DNA of 64,000 nt from Bowmanella yangjiangensis (GCF_017255015.1 NZ_JAFKCS010000019.1:36685-100684); one strand, 5' to 3'. Counted from the stretch's first letter, positions 1 to 8,834 are shown. The notes: a model not told the origin generated them from the sequence alone. Translations and numbers: made by a program.

Positions 1-212
1 ACCAATGATGGTGACTTGAACGCGATTATCCTTTAGCTCGTATTCCGGCAGAGGGAAGTAACGTTTCTTCTGAATGAGGAACATCTTGCGAATGTGCTGC
101 CAATGGTATCAATCATGTTCAAATTGACCATAGCATCGGTTAAAAAGCGATTGCGGTAATGGAAGTGCAAAGGCGGCGGAGTTGAACGACTTCCCTCTAG
201 TCGCTCCACCTT
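1..212 (-). pseudogene. Remnant of an ATP-binding (AlbA_2/RecG-like) protein, C-terminal part
   Basis: Read on the minus strand, about 158-166 down to 100 encodes a stretch beginning HYRNRFLTDAMVNLNMIDTIG. From about 96 to 1 a different frame continues with IRKMFLIQKKRYFPLPEYEL. Together these match, from memory of the family, the C-terminal part of AlbA_2-domain ATP-binding proteins annotated as 'RecG-like' regulators. The two halves need a one-base shift at about 91-98, so the reading frame is broken. Homology also stops at the N-terminal side near 166-212, where no start codon or upstream domain is visible. The remnant may continue to the left beyond the window. The family match is by pattern recognition only. 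Confidence 0.55.
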
Positions 213-236
213 GAACTTATTTAATACTCAAACCAA

Positions 237-256
237 TTATCCGCATATGCGTATAA
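237..256. promoter_or_regulatory. Putative HipB operator 1 (20-bp inverted repeat)
   Basis: TTATCCGCATATGCGTATAA is an inverted repeat with a single mismatched pair. Together with the second site at 265-284 it has the form TTATMC-N8-GTATAA. Such repeats just upstream of hipB are the usual place for autorepression by HipB-type antitoxins. The function is inferred. Confidence 0.6.
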
Positions 257-264
257 ATTGTATT

Positions 265-284
265 TTATACCCACTTGCGTATAA
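265..284. promoter_or_regulatory. Putative HipB operator 2 (20-bp inverted repeat)
   Basis: TTATAC and GTATAA half-sites are separated by 8 bp. This matches the outer arms of the repeat at 237-256 and is centred 28 bp from it. It ends 11 bp before the hipB start at 296, so a bound repressor would block the promoter or initiation region. Confidence 0.6.
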
Positions 285-295
285 GGCAGCGAACA

Positions 296-571
296 ATGAA
301 AGTGACGGATCCGAAAACACTCTCGGTATATCTGCGGGACGAGCGCAAACGCCGTGGTATCAGTCAGTCTCAGGTTGCAGATCTAGTTGGGTTAAGGCAA
401 GGAACGGTTTCCCGTTTTGAATCTTCTCCGGAAAAAATGCAACTCGATACACTGTTCCGTTTATTGTCGGCTCTGGAATTGGAACTCTCCGTTACCCCTA
501 AAGGTTCAATCAAACCTGAAGAGAATGATGATATCTCCGGCGCGGGTAAAACCTGGAATGAGGAATGTTAA
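296..571 (+). CDS. hipB: HipB-like helix-turn-helix antitoxin/regulator
   Basis: This 91-residue protein is almost wholly an HTH_3 (Cro/C1) domain. Helix-turn-helix residues about 20-45 contain ISQSQVADLVGLRQGTVSRFE. The family partners HipA kinases, binding DNA as a dimer and repressing its own operon. ATG at 296 is preferred over an in-frame TTG at 275, because 275 lies inside the second operator. The stop overlaps the start of a hipA remnant (TAATG), which is the usual hipBA arrangement. The acidic C-terminal tail (PEENDD...) is typical of HipB. The HTH part appears intact although the partner gene is truncated, so it may now act only as an orphan repressor. Confidence 0.8.
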   Translation: MKVTDPKTLSVYLRDERKRRGISQSQVADLVGLRQGTVSRFESSPEKMQLDTLFRLLSALELELSVTPKGSIKPEENDDISGAGKTWNEEC

Positions 572-702
572 TGAGTACGCTGGATATGTATATGAATGGC
601 TATAGTGTCGGCTATTTCAGACGCAATAATTCCGGCTCCAATTCGTTCCGCTATAAAGAGTCATGGCTTGAGCAGCAAGGGGCAAGGCTTACAGAACAAT
701 AA
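571..702 (+). pseudogene. Truncated hipA (N-terminal stub of HipA-type kinase)
   Basis: ATG at 571 overlaps the hipB stop. The 43-codon frame reads MSTLDMYMNGYSVGYFRRNN and continues with SFRYKESWLEQQGAR before LTEQ and a stop. This matches the first subdomain of HipA serine/threonine kinases, where WL...GAR is normally followed by PLSLSLPL and about 390 further residues. Here the homology ends right after GAR, and the oppositely oriented exoprotein gene begins 40 bp later. Kinase motifs are therefore absent and toxin activity should be lost. The abrupt break suggests a deletion rather than a point mutation. Confidence 0.7.
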
Positions 703-742
703 GCAAGCCATACCCCTTATTTTCCCATCATTGACGTGATAA

Positions 743-3700
743 TTATTGAGGTGAAGCTGCCTTTGCCTCCAAAGGTTGCTCATATCCGGTAGCCGCTTCT
801 GCGGCCAAGCGCAACGGCTGTGATGTCACTTGCAGGGCAAGTTCCTCAGCCGGAGGTAAGCTTAACTGCCTGGGTTTTGGCATCTGGCTCACCAAGGCCC
901 CAAGATAGTTTGCGGTGACAGCAATGCCGTCAATACTGGCTGTTATCTGGTCTGGCAATACCAACCTGTAATTGGCCGCGTCTGCCCCTACCAGTTGACC
1001 ATTCACCAACACCACTTTATCTTTACCTACCTTGGTATCTGTGAAATTACCAGTCACCCTAAGTGTCACATCATCCCCCGCCAGCACGCCGTCCAGCCCT
1101 CCTGCGGTGTTGGCCAATAGCGTACCGTCATACAGCTTGTCATCGGCGGTCACCCAGCCCTGAATCTCCCGCTGCTCAATAGTCCCCGCAGCGTCGGCCA
1201 GAGTGAGTCGGTAGTTGGCGCCGCCGTTGCCATCCTCAATATGATAGCCATCCTGTACCGCCAGCCTTTGTTCACCCGCCGAATCACCGGCAAATAACTG
1301 CGACAGCCCGCTAATGTTGTCTCCTTGCATTAAGCCGGAAACCTGCACCACGCCTTGTGAATCGGTGTTGCCGTCGTAGATTTTGGTATCCGACGTCGCG
1401 GACAGGAGCAGACTGGCTTGCTCTATGGTTAGCAGACCGTCAATAAAGGTCAGGTCGTAGTTATCCGCACCGCCACTTAAACTGTGGGTATAGCTCCCTG
1501 CATTGCGACCACTGCCGCCGCTACTGCTGATATCCAGCACCGAGGCATCTTCACCGGCTACCAAACCACTCACTGTAAAACCGTCAATACTTTGCATCTG
1601 GCCGTTATAGGTAACGCTGCCGCTATTGGCCGTCACCGTGGCCAAGGCTTTATTGATGGTTAAGCTGCCGTCGATAAAGGTCAGGTCGTAGTTCGCACTG
1701 TTGCCGCCACTTAGGCTATGGGTATAAGTGCCGGCATTTAGCCCGCTGCCGCCGCTGCTACTGATGGTGCCTAGCACCGAGGCATCCTCACCGCCCACCA
1801 GGCCGCTCACGCTAAAGCCATCAATACTTTGCATCTGGCCGTTATAGGTAACGCTGCCGCTATTGGCGGTGACCGTAGCCTGGGCTTTATTGATGGTTAA
1901 GCTGCCGTCAATAAAGGTCAGGTCGTAGTTGGTACTGCTTCCGCCGCTTAGGCTATGAGTATAAGTGCCGGCATTCAGCCCGCTGCCGCCGCTGCTGCTG
2001 ATAGTGCCGAGCACCGAGGCATCCTCACCGCCCACCAGGCTGCTCACGCTAAAGCCATCAATACTTTGCATCTGACCGTTATAGGTAACACTGCCGCTAT
2101 TAGCGGTCACCGTGGCCAGAGCTTTATTGATGGTCAGTGTACCGTTATGAGTCATCAGATCATAACCTTGCTGAGTCGAGTACATACCCTGCAAGCCTAA
2201 TTGATAGGTGCCTGCATTAGTACCACCACCAGCCACTTCACCCAACACCAGGTTGGCATCGTAGGGGCCGCTGGCAGTCCAGCCCCCAGCGCCGGTCTGA
2301 TACTGGCCGTTATAAGTCACTGTGGTATTGCCCGCCGTCAGGGTTAGCGGGGTTAAAAAATTACGTAATAGCGGCGTGCTATGGCCTGCATAAATACGCC
2401 AGATACTGCCGCTGCCGCCCTCAGCATCGATATTGGCACCCCAATCAGCAAAGGTGCTGAGCTGGGTAAGTTCTGCCCAGGTTTTAGGCGTACCATCAAT
2501 TCCTGTCGACGTAAGCGGGTTACCGGCGCTATCTGTAGAGGCATAGAAGCTATTAGATACGAAGCCAAAGTCATAGAACCCTATCAGATTAGTCTGATTG
2601 CCATTTACAATGACCGTTGTATAGCTATGGCTGATACTTCCACCATTTAATTGGCCAACAAGCCCTCCGGACATCCCCCCCGAGACAGTGCCCGATGCAT
2701 AGCTATGGTGAATATCCCCTTCAATTATCCCAACCAGCCCTCCACCTATAGAAGAGGTGACATCAATATTGGCATAGCTTTGCACCAACTCGCCACCAAG
2801 CAAGCCGACAATGCCACCGCCCATGTTACCGGCCGTAACTTTGCCCGTTACATAGACAGTACGGATATTTCCATAGGTTCGCCCCGCAATCCCGCCAACA
2901 AGTGAGGCTCCCGCAATATCCACATTAGTCAGGCCAATATTACGGATGGTGCTGCCATTGCTGTTATAGCTGAACAGGCCAACGTTATTAGTGCTGCCAC
3001 GGTTGATGGTCAGGCCATCAATCGCATAACCCATGCCATCCAGGCTACCGGTAAAGCGGTTGGCAGAGCTACCAATAGGCATAAAACCCGCGCCGCTATG
3101 CCAGCCGGCGGTGGCACTGGCATCTATGGCATTACCCAGCAGATAATAGCCTGACAGGTTTTGCTGTATGGCCTGCAACTGGTCAACATCTTGAATCACC
3201 TGATACAGCACCGGGCGGTTAGTGGCGCTAATAGTGCCGCTGGGCAGATGATTTTGGTTAAATACCCTGTTACCGGCCAGGCCAAGCAGGTAGGGGGTGC
3301 TCTGATTATCGGCGTTACCCCAGATACCGCTAAAATCAAAACCCGCGAGGTTACTGGCATTAAACATCTGTTCGGTGGTCAGCCCGGTGGTGCCCGCAGT
3401 GCTGCCATTCCCCACACCAACAGACTGACCGCTGGTTTCGCTATTCCAGTAGCTGTCGGTAATAACAGAAGCATGCTGCCCAACCAAACCACCTAAATCT
3501 GTGCCAAAACTACTAACCTGTCCACTGGCATAGCTTTGCGTGATACTGGCCAAACTGGATCCCACTAACCCCCCGACATCATTGCCGCCATGCACGTTGC
3601 CCGTGGCATAGCTTTGTGAAATGTTGCCTGCGCTGCTGCCAGCCAGCCCCCCGGCGCGGTTACCACCGCTCACATTACCCGAAGCAAAACTCTGGCTGAT

Positions 3701-6025
3701 ATTGACATTACTATAACCAACCAAACCGCCGCCATCATCCAACCCTGGATTATTCACGTTACCGGTCGCGTAGCTTTGGCTAATCAACCCACTATGCGCC
3801 GCTCCCACCAAGCCACCTGTACGTGAACCCCCCTCAACATGTCCCGTGGCATAGCTTAAGGTAATGGTGCCGCGACTTTCCCCCACCAGGCCGCCAGTAT
3901 CGCTCGCCCCTCTAACATTACCCGAGGCGTTGCTATTGCTGATATCTCCCGTTATGCTACCTGCCAGTCCCCCCACGTTGTTCGCTCCGCTAGTCATAAC
4001 ATCACCTGTGGCATAACTGCTGACAATATTTCCCGTTATGCCGCCTACCAGCCCGCCTACATCAGAATAGCCGCCACTAACGCTAGCAGTGGAGAAGCTG
4101 TGGTTAATCTGGCCCGTCATAGTGCCAACCAGACCACCGGTCACATTATATGAGTCCAGGGTACCGGCCATCGAACTATGGCTAATCTGGCCGGCAAAGA
4201 TGCCTGCCAGCCCGCCACCATAACCGCTGGTAACAACCACATCCCCCTGCACTGAGCTATTGGTAATCCTGGCATTATTGACAGCTTGCCCGACCAAAGA
4301 GCCAACATTCACCTTCCCTTTAACAAAGCTATTGGTCATATGCAGATTGCTGATTGCACTACCAGATATCGCCCCAAATAAGCCAACGTAGTTAGTGCTG
4401 CCACGGTTGATGGTCAGGCCGTCAATCGCATAACCCATGCCATCCAGGCTACCGGTAAACTTGGTCGTCCAACTACCAATGGGCATAAAACCCGCGCCGC
4501 CAGCCCAGTTCACCGTACTGCTGGCATCAATAGCGTTAGCCAGGGCAAAGTGCTGACCAAGCAGTGATTGAGAGGCCATCCCCTGCACACCAAAAATATC
4601 CGTCAGTAAATACGGCGTTGCCTGACTACCGTCACCACCTAAGGCACGTAAAAAGCTGGCACTACTGGTATTTAGGTAAAAAACATCCGCTTCAAAGCCC
4701 GGCAAACTGGCCGCCACTTGGCTAAAGGCACCGTTTAACAAGGCGAAGTTGCCCACATTAATGGCACCAGCAGCGCTGATTTGATTCTGCGCATCCAGGC
4801 GCAGCCCGCCATTGCTGGCACTGATGGCCTGATTGATATGGATATTGTTATGCGCCCGCAGCTCTAAGTTCGTCGCTGCCGTCCAATTGAGCGCCGCATT
4901 GACATAAATATCCCCGGCCTCAGCACCCGTTGCTACGGTTTGCAGCGTCACATTGGTGCTGCCCAGGTTGCTCATCAGGGTATCGGCACCGATGCCGCTG
5001 GCGGTCTGGGTGGCGCCGCCCGGGGTAATATAAAAATCGGTAGGGTCAATCAGCCATTCACCGGTGCTGCCATTAGGCGCCAGGGTAGTCACCTGTGTGC
5101 CCTCGGCAATTTGCACATAGGCACCAGAGGTGTCAATAAAGCCACCATCTCCTTGCACCGGCGCAGAGGCATCAAGGGTACCGGCCACCTTGACCGTACC
5201 GCCGTTAAACCCGCCTTTCAGCACTATCTTGCCACTGTGGCTTTCCAGGCTGTGGGCTTCTATCACGCCGGTGTTACTCACCACGGTTTGCAGCAGCGCC
5301 TGGCTGGCATGGGCGGTCATCAGTACCTGCCCGCCGTGGGCACGGATTAACTGGTGGTTTTCAACCAGGGCATCCACTGTGCCTTCATCGACACTGACGC
5401 TCAGCAAGCCATCACCAGCAAAGTCCAGGGTAATCTGCTCACCGGCCGCCAATGCCACATTGCCCTGATTGGCCTGAATCAGCCCTTCATTGCTGACATA
5501 GCCGCCTAATAGCGCTACCGTGCCGTTATCGGCCTGAAGACTGCCGCGATTGATTAGCGCCGCCGGGCGCTCTCCCTCAGCCCCAAAGCGATATTGGCCG
5601 CCAAGAAAATCAGCATCGCTAAGGCTTAAGGTGGAGGCCACCAAAGCGCCCACATTAACCGACGCGCCCTCACCAAACAGTATGCCGTTGGGATTGACCA
5701 AAAAGACCTGGCCGTTGGCCGTGAGCTGGCCGTAAATATGCGATGGGTCATGGCCAATCACCCGGTTCAGGGCCACCGCCTGGCTGCCCGGCTGAATAAA
5801 ATTCACGCTGTGGTCGCGGCCAATGGAAAACTGCTGCCAATTAGCAATCAACTTGTCGCTTTGCTGATGAATGGTCAGGGTATCGCCCTGATAGTGCAGG
5901 GCACCATCACCGGCCACCACTTGCCCGCCGCTAGGTAAATCGGTGGCCTGCACGCAGGTTACTGTTAGGGCGGCTGCCACTGCCATCGCCGAACGGGAAA
6001 GAAGGAATCTTGGATGGTTGTTCAT
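743..6025 (-). CDS. Two-partner secretion exoprotein (TpsA), haemagglutinin-like adhesin with GLUG and MBG repeats
   Basis: This is a 1760-residue secreted protein. Residues 1-28 form a signal peptide (AMAVAAALTV core, cut near VQA). Residues about 30-300 form the TPS secretion domain, with the hallmark NPNGILFG near residue 112. A beta-helix-like region follows, then two blocks of GLUG-type repeats (GGLVG... units, roughly residues 555-870 and 1010-1180). Next come MBG/YDG domains (VTYNG and KIYDG motifs, about 1215-1690), including three nearly identical 79-residue copies. A short tail ends the protein. TpsA proteins cross the outer membrane through a dedicated TpsB, here encoded 46 bp upstream on the same strand. 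AGAGGT lies 5 nt before the ATG. A surface adhesin or biofilm role is inferred; no toxin domain is visible at the C-terminus. Confidence 0.9.
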   Translation of the reverse strand: MNNHPRFLLSRSAMAVAAALTVTCVQATDLPSGGQVVAGDGALHYQGDTLTIHQQSDKLIANWQQFSIGRDHSVNFIQPGSQAVALNRVIGHDPSHIYGQLTANGQVFLVNPNGILFGEGASVNVGALVASTLSLSDADFLGGQYRFGAEGERPAALINRGSLQADNGTVALLGGYVSNEGLIQANQGNVALAAGEQITLDFAGDGLLSVSVDEGTVDALVENHQLIRAHGGQVLMTAHASQALLQTVVSNTGVIEAHSLESHSGKIVLKGGFNGGTVKVAGTLDASAPVQGDGGFIDTSGAYVQIAEGTQVTTLAPNGSTGEWLIDPTDFYITPGGATQTASGIGADTLMSNLGSTNVTLQTVATGAEAGDIYVNAALNWTAATNLELRAHNNIHINQAISASNGGLRLDAQNQISAAGAINVGNFALLNGAFSQVAASLPGFEADVFYLNTSSASFLRALGGDGSQATPYLLTDIFGVQGMASQSLLGQHFALANAIDASSTVNWAGGAGFMPIGSWTTKFTGSLDGMGYAIDGLTINRGSTNYVGLFGAISGSAISNLHMTNSFVKGKVNVGSLVGQAVNNARITNSSVQGDVVVTSGYGGGLAGIFAGQISHSSMAGTLDSYNVTGGLVGTMTGQINHSFSTASVSGGYSDVGGLVGGITGNIVSSYATGDVMTSGANNVGGLAGSITGDISNSNASGNVRGASDTGGLVGESRGTITLSYATGHVEGGSRTGGLVGAAHSGLISQSYATGNVNNPGLDDGGGLVGYSNVNISQSFASGNVSGGNRAGGLAGSSAGNISQSYATGNVHGGNDVGGLVGSSLASITQSYASGQVSSFGTDLGGLVGQHASVITDSYWNSETSGQSVGVGNGSTAGTTGLTTEQMFNASNLAGFDFSGIWGNADNQSTPYLLGLAGNRVFNQNHLPSGTISATNRPVLYQVIQDVDQLQAIQQNLSGYYLLGNAIDASATAGWHSGAGFMPIGSSANRFTGSLDGMGYAIDGLTINRGSTNNVGLFSYNSNGSTIRNIGLTNVDIAGASLVGGIAGRTYGNIRTVYVTGKVTAGNMGGGIVGLLGGELVQSYANIDVTSSIGGGLVGIIEGDIHHSYASGTVSGGMSGGLVGQLNGGSISHSYTTVIVNGNQTNLIGFYDFGFVSNSFYASTDSAGNPLTSTGIDGTPKTWAELTQLSTFADWGANIDAEGGSGSIWRIYAGHSTPLLRNFLTPLTLTAGNTTVTYNGQYQTGAGGWTASGPYDANLVLGEVAGGGTNAGTYQLGLQGMYSTQQGYDLMTHNGTLTINKALATVTANSGSVTYNGQMQSIDGFSVSSLVGGEDASVLGTISSSGGSGLNAGTYTHSLSGGSSTNYDLTFIDGSLTINKAQATVTANSGSVTYNGQMQSIDGFSVSGLVGGEDASVLGTISSSGGSGLNAGTYTHSLSGGNSANYDLTFIDGSLTINKALATVTANSGSVTYNGQMQSIDGFTVSGLVAGEDASVLDISSSGGSGRNAGSYTHSLSGGADNYDLTFIDGLLTIEQASLLLSATSDTKIYDGNTDSQGVVQVSGLMQGDNISGLSQLFAGDSAGEQRLAVQDGYHIEDGNGGANYRLTLADAAGTIEQREIQGWVTADDKLYDGTLLANTAGGLDGVLAGDDVTLRVTGNFTDTKVGKDKVVLVNGQLVGADAANYRLVLPDQITASIDGIAVTANYLGALVSQMPKPRQLSLPPAEELALQVTSQPLRLAAEAATGYEQPLEAKAASPQ
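1416..2120. repeat. Three tandem 237/237/231-bp repeats inside the exoprotein gene
   Basis: The marker GCTTTATTG recurs at 2121, 1884 and 1647, with a diverged GCTTG copy at 1416. This defines units 1884-2120, 1647-1883 and 1416-1646. Each encodes one MBG-type module (TVTANSGSVTYNG ... DLTFIDG). The first two units are almost identical at the DNA level; the third is 6 bp shorter and more diverged. Such repeats can gain or lose units by recombination without breaking the frame. Confidence 0.9.
2988..3055. repeat. Copy A of a 68-bp direct repeat within the exoprotein gene
   Basis: This segment recurs at 4392-4459 with essentially one mismatch. Both encode FTGSLDGMGYAIDGLTINRG at the entry to a GLUG block. 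Similarity continues weakly past 3055 towards a shared FMPIG motif. The offset of 1404 bp equals 468 codons, so the copies are in frame. Confidence 0.85.
4392..4459. repeat. Copy B of the 68-bp direct repeat within the exoprotein gene
   Basis: This is the partner of the copy at 2988-3055. Homologous recombination between the copies would delete exactly 1404 bp and the first GLUG block, and would leave an open frame. Confidence 0.85.
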
Positions 6026-6071
6026 CGGGTACCTCTGTTATCTATGCAAGCTAAACGCACGGTCAGGCAAT

Positions 6072-7745
6072 TTAAAAACGCCGCTGAACCAAGCCCCATA
6101 CATACATATCCTGGGGATCATCATCACTAACCGGCACTTCATCGCCCAGTGCCCTGGCCAGGTTTATGGATACCTGCCAGTCTGCGTCGGGTTGCCAATA
6201 AGCCCCCACACCGGCGGCTTTGAGACTGCGCTGATTGCCCAGCCCCGGTACAGGATCTTTGTTGTAGCGAATGCCACCGGCATCCACAAAGGCCGCCAGT
6301 TGCCAATAAGGATTAAGGCGGTAACGCAGCTCTGCGCTGGCCAGCCAGCCCTCATCACCGGCAGCTTCGCCCTGGGGAAAGGCACGCACGCCGTAAGCAC
6401 CGCCCAGACTGAGCTTTTCACTGGCATCGAGATTCTTGTCGGCAAGCTGGCCGCGTAGATTCAGTTGCAGACTTAAACGCCGGCTAAGGGCTTGTTGGCG
6501 CAGCAGCACCAACGCAACCTTGTTGTAGCTACCGGCGGTGTTTAGCAGATCGGCGGCCTGGGCGTAGGGGCTTAATAACGTCAGCTGACCATGACTGAGA
6601 CTCAGCCGGTAACTGTTGGCACTGTCTCCCCACCAGCTGTCACGCCAATAGCCACTCAGTAAGTCGAAGACCAGGCTATTGAGACGCTTCTCGCTGACCA
6701 GGCCCAATTGTTCATCGGTCAGCTGCCGATAGCGCCATTCCAACCTGCTGCTTAGTCCCCAACTGCGCTGCTGCCACCAGCTATGACTGACAAAAGCGCT
6801 GGCACTGGTGGCCCGGCCTTGGCTGTCCAAGGCCTTAAATTCTTTACCTAAGCGGTACTTGAGCCAGGAGAATTCAGCGCCAATACGGGTGTTCCAGGGC
6901 CCTACCGGTAGTTCATAGCCACTGCTGACAAACAACTGCCCTTCGTCGCTGACCAGCGCCTGAAATTGTATGGCGTCGGCACCGCCGAACGGGTTAGCCA
7001 TCAACAGGCCGAGATTGAGTCGGTGTGCGCCGTTATAGGTATTGCCATAGTTGTCGAGGGATATATTGCCTTGCAGCCAGGGGGCATCTTGCACAAACAA
7101 ATCCAGATAGCTGGTACCCAGCTCATCACCAGCCGACAACCTTGAACCCACCTGGGTACCGGGCAGGGCATCAATATTCATCAGGGCGTTTTCTAATGGC
7201 CCAACGCGGATGCCGTCGCCGTCTTCCAGACCGCGCATGGCACGGCGGATAACCTGTTCATCCGCGCCACTGTCATTATGTAAGCGCACTTTGTCAAAAC
7301 GCCCTTCCAATACCTGGATCAGCAGTGTCTCGTCGCTAATCTCTTGCGCTGGCAACAAGGCCCTGGCCAACAGCCAGCCTTGTTCGCGGTAAAACACACT
7401 GATGCGTTCAGCCGCCCCATGCAACTGCGCCAGGGTAAGAGGCTGGCCGAGTAGATCGTGCAGCTGTGCAGATAGCTGTTCCTGACTGAATGCCGAATTG
7501 CCGGTAAATTTAAAGGCCTTGAGGGTCACGCTAAGCTGGCCATCTTCCTGTGGCTGCGTGTTAGCGACCTTAATAGCAGACAGAGCCTGAGGTGGCTCAG
7601 GAGGGGTTTGTAAACGAGGGGATTGTAAGTCACGCAGGGCACTGCCCGCGCTATTGACCTGGTTGGCTAGTGCCTGGCTGTTGAGCGCTAAGCACATTAT
7701 CAACATCATTGCCCGACGAATTAACACTACAAACCGTTTGGACAT
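6072..7745 (-). CDS. TpsB outer-membrane transporter (ShlB/FhaC/HecB family)
   Basis: This 557-residue Omp85-superfamily protein exports the neighbouring TpsA. A signal peptide (residues 1-28, ending SQALA) is followed by a POTRA_2 domain (about 70-150, VTLKAFKFTGNSAFS ... ISDETLLIQVLEGR) and a second POTRA-like segment. The C-terminal 16-strand barrel carries the TpsB signature near GAYGVRAFPQGEAAGDEG and FVDAGG, and ends in QRRF with a terminal phenylalanine as barrels do. ATG at 7745 has GGTGAG just upstream; an in-frame GTG at 7754 is less likely. It is first in a tpsB-tpsA pair, so both are probably co-transcribed from the 7746-7862 gap. Confidence 0.9.
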   Translation of the reverse strand: MSKRFVVLIRRAMMLIMCLALNSQALANQVNSAGSALRDLQSPRLQTPPEPPQALSAIKVANTQPQEDGQLSVTLKAFKFTGNSAFSQEQLSAQLHDLLGQPLTLAQLHGAAERISVFYREQGWLLARALLPAQEISDETLLIQVLEGRFDKVRLHNDSGADEQVIRRAMRGLEDGDGIRVGPLENALMNIDALPGTQVGSRLSAGDELGTSYLDLFVQDAPWLQGNISLDNYGNTYNGAHRLNLGLLMANPFGGADAIQFQALVSDEGQLFVSSGYELPVGPWNTRIGAEFSWLKYRLGKEFKALDSQGRATSASAFVSHSWWQQRSWGLSSRLEWRYRQLTDEQLGLVSEKRLNSLVFDLLSGYWRDSWWGDSANSYRLSLSHGQLTLLSPYAQAADLLNTAGSYNKVALVLLRQQALSRRLSLQLNLRGQLADKNLDASEKLSLGGAYGVRAFPQGEAAGDEGWLASAELRYRLNPYWQLAAFVDAGGIRYNKDPVPGLGNQRSLKAAGVGAYWQPDADWQVSINLARALGDEVPVSDDDPQDMYVWGLVQRRF

Positions 7746-7862
7746 TTTTCTCACCCGATTGTGTCACACGCATTTTCTCGGGCGAAACGTTATCAGGCTA
7801 GATGATTGACGGCCTCCACTGAGCGCCACACCACAAACACAAAACCAGCGACAACTGGGTCT

Positions 7863-8834
7863 TCAAGAAGCACATTCCACTACCGCCAGTTCACGCACTT
7901 GGGTTGGCGTAAGCGCAAAATGCCGTTTAAAGGCGCGGTAAAACCAGGATAAATTGTTAAAGCCGGCATCGTAGGCAATATCCGCCACCGAGCGGTTCAG
8001 GTGAACAGGGTTACGTAGCCGGTCAAACACCCGCTGTAGTCTCAGCCCCAGCAGGTAGTCGGTAAAGCTACCGCCTTCCCGTTCAAACATAGCCCGTACA
8101 TAACCCGGAGAAATACCATGCCGTTTGGCCACCCAACTCAGCGACAGATCACCCCGCCAGGCATGGGCCAATAAATCTGCTTTCACAGCCTTCATACGCG
8201 CTTCGCGTAAACCGCGCTGACGGGCCAGCATCTCCCTGTCTCTGTTGGTGCCCACCGCCAAAGTCGCCAAATCCAGCAGGCGGTTGGCATCTTCCATTAT
8301 GCTGTTATCTGAATGTTCGTCACCCTGAGTCAAGGCCACCGCGCATTGCACCAAGTGGTTAAAAGGTTCCTGCGACAATAGTGGCGAGCGACTGGTGCGT
8401 TCTAATTCAGTCACCAGCGGCCCGAGCAAAGCGCGGGAAAAGCTGATATTCAGCATATAAGTTCTGGCACCGTCGAATTTGATTTCGCCAGGCCTGTCAT
8501 TAAAGCCAAAGCAACCTGAACCGGGGGCGCACTGCACTTCGCCCAAACCTTCCATGGTAGTCGTCCAAGTATTCTTACCAGCGGGGTTTAGCAACAGCGA
8601 AAAGTCATCATTGCCATCCTGCAGTTGCCTGGATTGTCTGCGTACCACCAACGGTGAACATTCAACCAAGGCAATTGAGATGCCCGGCAGCAAACGAATG
8701 CGGGTTTCAATATGTGGTACATGGCCACGGGGAATGCTGGCTTCAATATTGGCGATAGCAGCGTAGATATCCTGCGAGACCTCCAGGCGCTCGGCTGGCG
8801 GATAATCTTGGGTTGAAAACTTGATAAAGGCCAT
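7863..8834 (-). CDS. AraC-family transcriptional regulator
   Basis: This 323-residue protein has an N-terminal sensory/dimerisation domain (about 1-210) of the AraC_binding_2 type and a C-terminal double helix-turn-helix (about 225-318; DLSLSWVAKRHGISPGYVR, then SVADIAYDAGFNNLSWFYRAF). The C-terminal pattern FKRHFALTPTQVRE is typical of activators in this family. GGAG precedes the ATG. It lies upstream of and parallel to the tpsB-tpsA genes, separated by about 117 bp, so it is a candidate regulator of them. That link rests on position only. The effector is unknown. Confidence 0.85.
   Translation of the reverse strand: MAFIKFSTQDYPPAERLEVSQDIYAAIANIEASIPRGHVPHIETRIRLLPGISIALVECSPLVVRRQSRQLQDGNDDFSLLLNPAGKNTWTTTMEGLGEVQCAPGSGCFGFNDRPGEIKFDGARTYMLNISFSRALLGPLVTELERTSRSPLLSQEPFNHLVQCAVALTQGDEHSDNSIMEDANRLLDLATLAVGTNRDREMLARQRGLREARMKAVKADLLAHAWRGDLSLSWVAKRHGISPGYVRAMFEREGGSFTDYLLGLRLQRVFDRLRNPVHLNRSVADIAYDAGFNNLSWFYRAFKRHFALTPTQVRELAVVECAS

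Noticed and set aside
1416..2120. Regular repeats that could suggest a CRISPR-like array
   Set aside because: The units are 231-237 bp, fully coding, contiguous without spacers, and lie inside the exoprotein frame.
4940..5350. Long plus-strand open frame (136 codons) opposite the exoprotein gene
   Set aside because: It is antisense to the conserved TPS-domain region; its composition follows the other strand and no RBS or family match is seen.
5943..6458. Plus-strand frame of 171 codons over the tpsA/tpsB junction
   Set aside because: It is antisense to two well-supported genes and has no domain.
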